In this document: positions 1 to 9,138 of the stretch, in pieces
Numbering within the stretch: position 1 is the first letter of the stretch
How the letters are laid out: the number at the start of each line of letters is the position of its first letter
Assembly (NCBI GenBank): GCA_025642075.2
Contig: JAODUO010000073.1
Span: 1 to 64,000 of the forward strand
Reading direction: 5' to 3'
From: Ridgeia piscesae
Lineage: Eukaryota; Annelida; Polychaeta; Sabellida; Siboglinidae
Length of the DNA: 64,000 nt
Position numbers and translations under genes: made by a program
Notes under the pieces: generated by a model
What the model was told of the DNA's origin: nothing
Seen by the model: only the letters and a program-made list of their open reading frames with translations
Databases searched by the model: none

Positions 1-486
1 TGTATTATTTAGGGGCAGGTAAGAGGTGCTACTGTGAGCGGATAACCTTGTCTACCATCCTTGTTGTCCCTTCTGGGAATTTATGGATCATTATTTGAAA
101 TAAGGAAACTTGTATTTAAATAACTATTACATTTGATGCTGGAACTATTTATGGTATAATACACTGTATGTGTAAATATGTTCCACAGGCTATTATAGTT
201 AGTAAAGATAAAACATAACTTTAATTCAATATTTCAGTTACGTTTAGAAATGAAAGACAAAAGGCAAATCACTGCCATTAAACTTTATGGATTATATTAA
301 ACTTGATGGATTATATTAAATCAGTGTAACTAAACCATCATGCTCTACTGTTATAAATATTTCAGGACGTTTTCAGGTCTTCAATGTGTAGGCTTGTTAA
401 TGTACATGTAGCCATTAAAGTTACACTCTCCCATGTAAACCCTCATAAATTCAGGGTGAGATGGAGTAATAAATGTTTCTCTTCAG

Positions 487-611
487 ATGAAACAAAGTTC
501 CGTAACCTAATTGTGTGGCTGGAAGACCAGAAAATACGACATTACAAAATCGAAGACCGACAGGCTTTGAGAGAAGTAGAGAGTGCATCATGGCCTGATG
601 CCTTCTCCAGG
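487..611 (+). CDS. RTRAF: RTRAF exon 2, inverted second copy
   Basis: This 125-bp exon follows a pyrimidine-rich acceptor ending in CAG at 484-486 and is followed by a GT donor at 612. It completes a split Asp codon and then encodes 41 residues including WLEDQKIRHYKIEDR and SASWPDAFSR, which match the RTRAF (C14orf166/CLE/hCLE) family. RTRAF belongs to the tRNA-splicing ligase complex with RTCB, DDX1 and FAM98. This copy lies in the left palindrome arm, on the opposite strand to exon 1 at 6796-6856, so it cannot be spliced to that exon. No premature stop is seen. Confidence 0.9.
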
Positions 612-645
612 GTAATGCAGTTGCTATTTTGGGGCAACATCACAA

Positions 646-1085
646 CTAGGGGACATACTAATAGTATTACCAGGTACAACTAGCGGACATACTAATAGTA
701 TTAACAGGTACAACTAGGGGACATACTAATAGTATTACCAGGTACAACTAGGGGACATACTAATAGTATTACCAGGTACAACTAGGGGACATACTAATAG
801 TATTACCAGGTACAACTAGGGGACATACTAATAGTATTACCAGGTACAACTAGGGGACATACTAATAGTATTACCAGGTACAACTAGGGGACATACTAAT
901 AGTATTACCAGGTACAACTAGGGGACATACTAATAGTATTACCAGGTACAACTAGGGGACATACTAATAGTATTACCAGGTACAACTAGGGGACATACTA
1001 ATAGTATTACCAGGTACAACTAGGGGACATACTAATAGTATTACCAGGTACAACTAGGGGACATACTAATAGTATTACCAGGTAC
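646..1085 (+). repeat. 34-bp tandem repeat, left arm
   Basis: About 13 copies of a 34-bp unit containing ACAACTAGGGGACATACTAA, nearly identical to each other. One early unit has CTAGCGG in place of CTAGGGG, and its neighbour reads AACAGG in place of ACCAGG. It lies in RTRAF intron 2, directly after exon 2, and is mirrored at 4908-5347 with the same variant units. Confidence 0.95.
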
Positions 1086-1416
1086 TTCCATAGATATCTG
1101 TAGTACTTAGTGATCATACCGTTTATAATGCATTTTAAGAATTGAGTTCAAACTATATAATTATGAAACACTAGCAACATTTCCTAACTTAAAACTTTGC
1201 TAACAAGTGTCCTTGGAAGTACTCAGTGATTACACAAAGAACAATTAACAAGACTCGCATCTAGTTATTTTGTACATTTTATGATTTTGTATTAAAAATA
1301 TACAAGATTTTGAATGGATGCCTGCGAAAGTATAGTTTCTCTTGGTTTCTGATGTGACTAACAATCATCTGGATGTCTGTTGCTGGTTTAGTGAAGATTT
1401 ATTTTGTATGTTGCAG

Positions 1417-1516
1417 TATCATAGTGACGTGTGCAATCCCGTGCCAATCTCTGACAGGAATGCTGCTCTTGATTGGATCCTTGGGTTTGCTGTAAAACTA
1501 GATTATGGAGACAATG
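1417..1516 (+). CDS. RTRAF: RTRAF exon 3, inverted second copy
   Basis: A 100-bp exon between an acceptor (TTGCAG at 1411-1416) and a donor (GGTAGGT after 1516). It encodes YHSDVCNPVPISDRN followed by AALDWILGFAVKLDYGDN, which aligns with the RTRAF segment ending LEYGDN. Its frame follows directly from exon 2. No exon 4 or later RTRAF sequence follows, and about 240 bp downstream the 15-bp array begins. The right-arm copy is at 4476-4575. Confidence 0.9.
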
Positions 1517-1756
1517 GTAGGTGCTGATGTGGGTTGATTGACACGACTAACCCCAATGGCTTTCACTTGCAGCCATGGTTATATCATACAGTACTCACTC
1601 ATCCAAGCAAAGCAAATTTATGCTAGATTTAAAGTTAAAAGTGACTTGTGGGAGAATATATTCCCAAAATGGTTTTCATAGGTCTGTATGTCCTCACAAG
1701 CCAAGGCTGTTTGCCATGGAAACTAGCCCTGGCGGGTTCCCTGTGTAAAGTACTGG

Positions 1757-2582
1757 CTGAGACAAACTAGTGGCAGACAAACTAGTGGCAGACAAACTAG
1801 TGGCAGACAAACTAGTGGCAGACAAACTAGTGGCAGACAAACTAGTGGCAGACAAACTAGTGGGACAAACTAGTGGCAGACAAACAAGTGGCAGACAAAC
1901 TAGTGGCAGACAAACTAGTGGGAGACAAACTAGTGGCAGACAAAAAGTGGGAGACAAACAGGGCAGACAAACAGGGCAGACAAATAGGGCAGACAAACTA
2001 TGGAGACAAACCCCCTTTTTTGTGGGGCGGCCAAAAACTAGTGGGGACAAACCGTGGGGCAAAAATGGCAGACAAAAAGGGCAGACAAACTAGGGAGACA
2101 AAATTAGTGGCGACGCCAAGGCGACAAATAGGGCAGACAAACTAGTGCGACAAACTAGTGACAGACAAACTAGTGGCGGGCAAACTAGGGCAGACAAAAG
2201 GGAGACAAACTGGGGAGACAACTGTGGGAGACAAACAGGACAGACAAAAGGGGCGACAAACTGAAGGCACAGACGAAAAGTGGCAAAACAAACAGTGACA
2301 GACAAACTAGTGGCAGACAAATACCGACAGCAAAGTGGCAATGTTGGGGGACTAGTCAACCAGTGGAACCAGATACAAACTAATGGGGGATAATAGTGCA
2401 GACAAATAGGGCAGACAAACTAGGTGACAGACAAACTAGTGACAGACAAACCCAGGGCAGACAAAATTTGTGGCAGACAAATGAGGGCAGATAGTCCAGG
2501 ACAGACAATAGTGCAGATAACAGCAAAAGTACCAGGTAAGGACAAACAGTGGGATTGGACAAATAGTTTGCAGACAAATAGT
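1757..2582 (+). repeat. 15-bp minisatellite, GACAAACTAGTGGCA polarity
   Basis: Tandem 15-bp units read GACAAACTAGTGGCA and are clean from 1757 to about 1930. They become ragged from about 1930 to 2580, with homopolymer runs (CCCCCTTTTTT, GGGGCGG), partial units and short insertions. The unit has no stop in several frames, so the long ORFs across it are not genes. ACTAGT inside the unit is itself palindromic. Confidence 0.95.
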
Positions 2583-4233
2583 TGTCCGCACTAGTTTGTC
2601 GCCACTAGTTTGTCTGCCACTAGTTTGTCTGTCACTAGTTTGTCTGTCACTAGTTTGTCTGCCACTAGTTTGTCTGCCACTAGTTTGTCTGCCACTAGTT
2701 TGTCTGCCACTAGTTTGTCTGTCACTAGTTTGTCTGTCACTAGTTTGTCTGCCACTAGTTTGTCTGCCACTAGTTTGTCTGCCACTAGTTTGTCTGCCAC
2801 TAGTTTGTCTGTTGCCACTAGTTTGTCCGCCACTAGTTTGTCTGTCACTAGTTTGTCTGTCACTAGTTTGTCTCCACTAGTTTGTCTGCCACTAGTTTGT
2901 CGCCACTAGTTTGTCCGCCACTAGTTTGTCCGCCACTAGTTTGTCGCCACTAGTTTGTCCGCCACTAGTTTGTCCGCCACTAGTTTGTCTGCCACTAGTT
3001 TGTCCGCCACTAGTTTGTCTGCCACTAGTTTGTCTGCACTAGTTTGTCTGCCCCTAGTTTGTTCCCCTTTTTTTCCCCTAGTTTGTCTCCATAGTTTGCT
3101 CCACTATTTGTCGCCCCTAGTTTTCGTCATAGTTTGTCTGCCACTAGTTTGTCCGCCACTAGTTTGTCTGCCACTAGTTTGTCTCCACTAGTTTGTCTCC
3201 CACTAGTTTGTCCGCCACTAGTTTGTCTGCCACTAGTTTGTCCCGCCCCTAGTTTTTGTTTTTTTTCAAAGTTTGTCCGCCACTTTTGTCCCCCACCAGT
3301 TTGTCTCCCCCATTTGTTTTTGCATTTTGGGTTCCATTTTGTTTGTCTCCCCCTAGTTTGTCGCCACTATTTTTCCCCCACTAGTTTGTCTCCCCCTAGT
3401 TTGTCTGCACTAGTTTGTCTCCACTAGTTTTTGCCATAGTTTGTCGCCACTAGTTTGTCTCCACTAGTTTGTCTCCACTAGTTTGTCTGCACAGTTTGTC
3501 TGCCACTAGTTTTTCTCCACTAGTTTGTCTCCACTAGTTTGTTTCATAGTTTGTCTCCCCTAGTTTGTCTGCCACTAGTTTGTTCCACTAGTTTGTTCCC
3601 CCTAGTTTGTCCCACTAGTTTGCCACAGTTTGCTCCCCCTAGTTTGTCGCCACTAGTTTGTCTCCACTAGTTTGTCTCCACGTTTTTCCACTAGTTTTTC
3701 CCCACCAGTTGTCTCCCACTAGTTTGTTTGCCCCCAGTTTGTTCCACCAGTTTTCTGCCACTAGTTTTTTCCCCCTAGTTTTTTTTGCCCCTAGTTTTTT
3801 GCCCCTAGTTTGTCTGCCACTAGTTTGTCTGCCACTAGTTTGTCTGCCACTAGTTTGTCTCCCACTAGTTTGTCTCCCACTAGTTTGTCTGCCACTAGTT
3901 TGTCTGCCACTAGTTTGTCTCCCACTAGTTTGTCTCCCACTAGTTTGTCCGCCACTAGTTTGTCCGCCACTAGTTTGTCCGCCACTAGTTTGTCTGCCAC
4001 TAGTTTGTCTGCCACTAGTTTGTCTGCACTAGTTTTTGTCCGGTTCCCCCTAGTTTGTCTCCCCCTAGTTTGTTCCCCCATTTTTACTAGTTTGTCTGCC
4101 ACTAGTTTGTCTGCCACTAGTTTGTCTGCCACTAGTTTGTCTGCCACTAGTTTGTCTGCCACTAGTTTGTCTGCCACTAGTTTGTCTGCCACTAGTTTGT
4201 CTGCCACTAGTTTGTCTGCCACTAGTTTGTCTC
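2583..4233 (-). repeat. 15-bp minisatellite, inverted polarity
   Basis: The same 15-bp unit as at 1757-2582 but reverse-complemented (TGCCACTAGTTTGTC). Clean blocks lie at about 2590-3030, 3800-4030 and 4090-4233, separated by degraded stretches rich in C and T homopolymers (about 3050-3790). This side is about twice as long as the other polarity block, so the palindrome is symmetric in its arms but not at its centre. Confidence 0.95.
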
Positions 4234-4475
4234 AGCCAGTACTTTACACAGGGAACCCGCCAGGGCTAGTTTCCATGGCAAACAGCCTTGGCTTGTGAGG
4301 ACATACAGACCTATGAAAACCATTTTGGGAATATATTCTCCCACAAGTCACTTTTAACTTTAAATCTAGCATAAATTTGCTTTGCTTGGATGAGTGAGTA
4401 CTGTATGATATAACCATGGTTGCAAGTGAAAGCCATTGGGGTTAGTCGTGTCAATCAACCCACATCAGCACCTAC

Positions 4476-4575
4476 CATTGTCTCCATAATCTAGTTTTAC
4501 AGCAAACCCAAGGATCCAATCAAGAGCAGCATTCCTGTCAGAGATTGGCACGGGATTGCACACGTCACTATGATA
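4476..4575 (-). CDS. RTRAF: RTRAF exon 3
   Basis: Reverse-complement twin of 1417-1516, with the same acceptor, donor and 33-residue coding content ending in DYGDN. It is in the correct order and orientation relative to exon 2 (5381-5505) and exon 1 (6796-6856) on the minus strand, so this is the copy belonging to the visible gene. The next exons, expected at lower coordinates, are absent: the sequence runs into the 15-bp array and then the inverted arm. Confidence 0.92.
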
Positions 4576-4907
4576 CTGCAACATACAAAATAAATCTTCA
4601 CTAAACCAGCAACAGACATCCAGATGATTGTTAGTCACATCAGAAACCAAGAGAAACTATACTTTCGCAGGCATCCATTCAAAATCTTGTATATTTTTAA
4701 TACAAAATCATAAAATGTACAAAATAACTAGATGCGAGTCTTGTTAATTGTTCTTTGTGTAATCACTGAGTACTTCCAAGGACACTTGTTAGCAAAGTTT
4801 TAAGTTAGGAAATGTTGCTAGTGTTTCATAATTATATAGTTTGAACTCAATTCTTAAAATGCATTATAAACGGTATGATCACTAAGTAGTACAGATATCT
4901 ATGGAAG

Positions 4908-5347
4908 TACCTGGTAATACTATTAGTATGTCCCCTAGTTGTACCTGGTAATACTATTAGTATGTCCCCTAGTTGTACCTGGTAATACTATTAGTATGTC
5001 CCCTAGTTGTACCTGGTAATACTATTAGTATGTCCCCTAGTTGTACCTGGTAATACTATTAGTATGTCCCCTAGTTGTACCTGGTAATACTATTAGTATG
5101 TCCCCTAGTTGTACCTGGTAATACTATTAGTATGTCCCCTAGTTGTACCTGGTAATACTATTAGTATGTCCCCTAGTTGTACCTGGTAATACTATTAGTA
5201 TGTCCCCTAGTTGTACCTGGTAATACTATTAGTATGTCCCCTAGTTGTACCTGGTAATACTATTAGTATGTCCCCTAGTTGTACCTGTTAATACTATTAG
5301 TATGTCCGCTAGTTGTACCTGGTAATACTATTAGTATGTCCCCTAGT
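4908..5347 (-). repeat. 34-bp tandem repeat, right arm
   Basis: Mirror image of the array at 646-1085, about 13 units, including the two variant units at the end next to exon 2. Confidence 0.95.
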
Positions 5348-5380
5348 TGTGATGTTGCCCCAAAATAGCAACTGCATTAC

Positions 5381-5505
5381 CCTGGAGAAGGCATCAGGCC
5401 ATGATGCACTCTCTACTTCTCTCAAAGCCTGTCGGTCTTCGATTTTGTAATGTCGTATTTTCTGGTCTTCCAGCCACACAATTAGGTTACGGAACTTTGT
5501 TTCAT
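5381..5505 (-). CDS. RTRAF: RTRAF exon 2
   Basis: A 125-bp exon with acceptor TTCAG ending at 5506 and a GT donor below 5381. It encodes DETKFRNLIVWLEDQ, KIRHYKIEDRQALRE and WPDAFSR, strongly conserved in RTRAF. The reading frame joins exon 1, which ends in one G, so that the split codon becomes Asp. Intron 1 is about 1.29 kb. Confidence 0.93.
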
Positions 5506-6795
5506 CTGAAGAGAAACATTTATTACTCCATCTCACCCTGAATGTTATGAGGGTTTACATGGGAGAGTGTAACTTTAATGGCTACATGTACATTAACAAG
5601 CCTACACATTGAAGACCTGAAAACGTCCTGAAATATTTATAACAGTAGAGCATGATGGTTTAGTTACACTGATTTAATATAATCCATCAAGTTTAATATA
5701 ATCCATAAAGTTTAATGGCAGTGATTTGCCTTTTGTCTTTCATTTCTAAACGTAACTGAAATATTGAATTAAAGTTATGTTTTATCTTTACTAACTATAA
5801 TAGCCTGTGGAACATATTTACACATACAGTGTATTATACCATAAATAGTTCCAGCATCAAATGTAATAGTTATTTAAATACAAGTTTCCTTATTTCAAAT
5901 AATGATCCATAAATTCCCAGAAGGGACAACAAGGATGGTAGACAAGGTTATCCGCTCACAGTAGCACCTCTTACCTGCCCCTAAATAATACACTGGAGCA
6001 GGCCACAAAAATATCACAGGATAATAAATTATGCGTGCTACTGCATAGCAGGCACATCTTTGGCAGCTAACAAACACCCTTTCTATGTGTTTCTTAGTTG
6101 CAAGAGTTGTGACATCACAGCTCTGCAAATAATGGAATCTCTTTACTCAATTCGCAAAGCAGTGACGTCACTGCTATGCAAATTGCCAGAGGGTTACACA
6201 AATCCAGTCCAAATGGTTTTACATATCCTGTACCAGAGGTCGCTGAGGTTAATTACGTCAGTACTAGCCTTTCTCTACCCCCGGCACGTCCCTTTAAAAA
6301 AATCTCACTAGTGATGGTGACATCAATTGCAATAATCGTATAGTTTGACTCCACACACTGCCCAACTTTAGAGGGATGATTGGCCCGGGGTAGTTTCGAC
6401 CCCTGCCCCTGGCTTGCAAAGATGGTTTCACAGCTACTAATTTATGAGTAACGTTTGCATCTTGACCACCAATAATCCTGCTGGTGTGGTTTCATTGTAT
6501 AATTTTAAATATATAAAAAGTCTGAAAATGGTTAATTTAATAATTCATCATTTATAAATTACTTATAAAACATAATTTGTTCCATTTACACTGCGACGTT
6601 AATGACACCAGATACGACGCACTTATATGTTAAATGGTCGACCTCATTAACCCGACTTGGTCGAATTGATAGTTAACGAGCTACCCGACTTTCGAATAGA
6701 ACAGTGCCGCTTGTTGGAAAAGTTAAACTTCCGACGGGCGATAATACGGAATATGTGTTTATGTTTGTTAATATTTATCACGTTTAAGCACCCAC

Positions 6796-6856
6796 CGCTA
6801 GCATCGAATGCATTTGCATTATGAAACTGCAGTGCAGTTAGTTTCCTTTTAAACAT
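6796..6856 (-). CDS. RTRAF: RTRAF exon 1 (start codon)
   Basis: The ATG at 6856-6854 opens MFKRKLTALQFHN followed by ANAFDAS, equivalent to the conserved RTRAF N-terminus that begins MFRRKLTALDYHN in vertebrates. The exon is 61 bp (20 codons plus one base) and ends at a GT donor (6795-6794) whose phase fits exon 2 exactly. This exon lies outside the palindrome and so fixes the true orientation of RTRAF in the window as minus. RTRAF acts in the RTCB tRNA-ligase complex and in RNA transport. The window holds exons 1-3 only. Confidence 0.9.
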
Positions 6857-7438
6857 GTATAATTTTGATGAAACGAATTCTATGTTGGGGAAGAAAACTA
6901 CAAAATATAGATGGAATCGTGTCTCGTGTAACAACGCGCCTTCTTAACCACGATAACGGTTTTTACCGCGAAGACAACGTGCAGTGACAGTGTCTCTGTC
7001 TGTCAATGGCCAAATATTTGTTTCGGTGTGTACAAAATAAACTTGCACAGTGGGAACGCACAGGGTATCTATTTTTTCTGCATACACCTACGCTCTACAA
7101 CTGAGGTTATTTTGTTTTTAAATTAAATAATATTCGTAATTATTTTGGTTCGAGGTTACCGTTATGGTGCACTCTACGCCTACGCCTACGGTGGCCTAAA
7201 ATAGGATATGGCTACTTGCTAACCATTCACGTACAAATGCATGTAAAACACCTAATGTTAGTCTTGTCAAAACTACCATCAACCTAACACTAACCCTAAA
7301 CCTTATTCCACATAAGAACAACCAAAAGTGGGCATTTGCAGCGTAATCCAGTCGCTCTGTTTTGTTTAATGAATTGGATATGGCGAAACTGCTTTACAAA
7401 AATTACAGTTTTATATATGTGTGTGTGTGTGTGTGTGG

Positions 7439-7487
<49 letters not shown>

Positions 7488-7913
7488 CGAATGAAAAGCC
7501 TTAATCCGTGACACTTAAATCAAACCGATTTTGTTTACTTAGCCTTAATTGTGGTTGCGTGGTAAATATGGAAGTCATTATGTGGATCCTTCAAATCAAA
7601 ATCGAATACTGCATACAGTTTATTGGAGTTTATGGGAACAGTATTCGAAACTGCACAATGATTATACACAATTTACATTCAGTAGCATATAATTTATGTT
7701 TAATCATATTTGTTATAATTATAGCAAATAACATGTGCACGGAACTGGACCATGCGACCTAAGACGGGAACAGATCGTCAGACTGGAATTGACAGGAGAC
7801 GCACTGAGCCCTCCCAACACGAGACACACGATACTTCTACGTGTTTACGCAGCGTAGTCCATTAAAATTAAGCTATTTAGCATTGCATACAGTCAGTCTG
7901 TTCACCAACTGCA
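6857..7913. promoter_or_regulatory. Shared intergenic region between RTRAF and TBCB
   Basis: About 1.06 kb separates the RTRAF ATG (minus) from the TBCB ATG (plus), so the two genes are head to head and any promoters must lie here. I could not identify a clear TATA box or initiator. The region holds a (GT)n(AT)n microsatellite at 7418-7483 and otherwise unique AT-rich sequence. Confidence 0.5.
7418..7483. repeat. (TG)n-(TA)n compound microsatellite
   Basis: About nine TG dinucleotides, a GGGG break and then about twenty TA dinucleotides. It lies in the RTRAF-TBCB intergenic region. Confidence 0.97.
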
Positions 7914-8033
7914 ATGACGGAAGAATATCGGGTTATTACTAACCCTTTCGTTAAAGTGACTGTCACCAGTAACACTACTTCTTTTGCGGCAGAACGCCGC
8001 TTCCAGAAAGATTTGACGATTGGCGCGTTAAAG
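7914..8033 (+). CDS. TBCB: TBCB first coding exon
   Basis: The ATG at 7914 opens 40 codons ending at a consensus donor (AAG then GTACGT). The peptide has VKVTVTSNTTSFAAERRF and then QKDLTIGALK, matching the start of the ubiquitin-like domain of tubulin-folding cofactor B (vertebrate equivalents include TVTVFISSSLNTF and SLTIAEFK). TBCB binds alpha-tubulin and acts with TBCE in tubulin heterodimer handling through a C-terminal CAP-Gly domain. I found no later TBCB exon in the remaining 56 kb, so intron 1 is very long or the gene is broken by misassembly. Confidence 0.8.
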
Positions 8034-8224
8034 GTACGTATTTCTGCTGTTTCCGTTTATTAAATACAAATATGCAGAACTTTTTTCACATGAAGGTGGT
8101 ATTGTATAATGGCATAGTTCAACCAAATAAGTTAGTGTTAGTTTTGATTACAAAGATGCAACGTTCTGCAACTAAAAAAATCAGTATCCAGTTTTTCAAG
8201 CAGGACACCAGATGGCAGCACTTC

Positions 8225-8430
8225 TACATACACGTACATAATGGGGGGGGGGCGCGAAGGGATATGTTCGGAATGCCCCTCTGTCTGAATGCTCCAGTCG
8301 CAATGCATGTACTGCCCAGTCGCAATGCCCCATTTGCAAAGTCGCAATGCTCCAACCGCGAAGTTGCAATTCACCCACATTTTGGTACACTGTGTTCGCA
8401 ATGCACCACTTTTGGACAGAATGCCCCACT
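8225..8430. repeat. Degenerate AGTCGCAATGCCCC-type interspersed repeat
   Basis: About eight imperfect copies of a 14-20 bp motif, AGTCGCAATGCCCCA or AATGC(T/C)CC, occur in this stretch. A related element sits at 47405-47870, sharing the phrase GATGCTCCTCTGCCTGAATGC (here GAATGCCCCTCTGTCTGAATGC in shorter matching pieces). It is probably a dispersed, internally repetitive non-coding element. I see no terminal repeats. Confidence 0.5.
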
Positions 8431-8492
8431 TTCGTGATAGTTGGTTTTAGGAAACAATTATGCGTTCCAGTTGTATTTGTTTCGTGCAGCAA

Positions 8493-8530
8493 TCAATATA
8501 TATATTATATATATATATATATATATATTA
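8493..8530. repeat. AT-rich (TA)n microsatellite
   Basis: Runs of TATATA interrupted by TTATATA. Similar short runs occur at 8630-8645 and 14264-14290. Confidence 0.9.
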
Positions 8531-9138
8531 AAATTACTATTTATCTATTATATTATGTTAGGGTAACAACGGTTTTGTTATCGCCATGCGTTCCAGTTGT
8601 ACTTGTACTTGTTTCCAGCAGAAATCAGAATATATATTATATAAATCATCAAAATCAGGAATAAGTAGGAAAATCAAAAGTTAAAGGTACTACGTGAAAG
8701 GTAATTTTATGGCCTTTCAAATGGTACCAAACACAAATGTCTAGCTTTATTGGTCGCCGGGTTATTGCTTTATAAACAGAAGGTGTACCAAGTTATTTTC
8801 TGAAAAACGTTCTGAGAAAAACAGCTTTACGAATACGAATATATTTATTTCAGGTATAAACCTATATACAATTGGTACATACATTAGCACATCTTAGTAG
8901 CCTATAAAAAATCAAATATGTTAAAAAATTAATAGATAAAAATAAATAAGGTTATAAGTTAGATACCGGTAAATGTAAAAATTTTGAAAAACAGATAAAA
9001 TAATGAGCAATATACAGGGTGTGATTGTATAATAAATATGCAATTAATTCATGTAAATAAACGCCGTTTGAAAGTAAGTTATATAAACAACTTGCTGACT
9101 TTAAAAAAATATATAATAATAAATAAATAATAATAAAG

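Larger units (their letters stand above)
1..5992. repeat. Large near-perfect inverted repeat (palindrome)
   Basis: Bases 1 to about 1757 are the reverse complement of about 4235-5992. Position i pairs with 5992-i or 5993-i, the offset changing by one at a single-base indel near 451/5543. I saw only scattered differences, for example one base in the stretch following the 34-bp array (about 1102/4890). Both arms contain RTRAF exons 2 and 3, the intervening intron and a 34-bp array. The centre is a 15-bp minisatellite whose polarity flips near 2582. The match still holds at base 1, so the left end of the palindrome lies outside the window; on the right it stops at 5992. It is either a genomic inverted duplication or a long-read fold-back artefact. 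Confidence 0.95.

Noticed and set aside
1694..2145. ORFs of 90-122 codons made of VADKL or LVCLP repeats
   Set aside because: Translations of the 15-bp minisatellite.
6060..6311. 83-codon plus-strand ORF next to the palindrome
   Set aside because: No recognisable motif; it lies within RTRAF intron 1 on the opposite strand.
8072..8664. Several 87-121 codon ORFs on both strands
   Set aside because: They run through the AGTCGCAATG-type repeat and AT microsatellite, with no conserved features.
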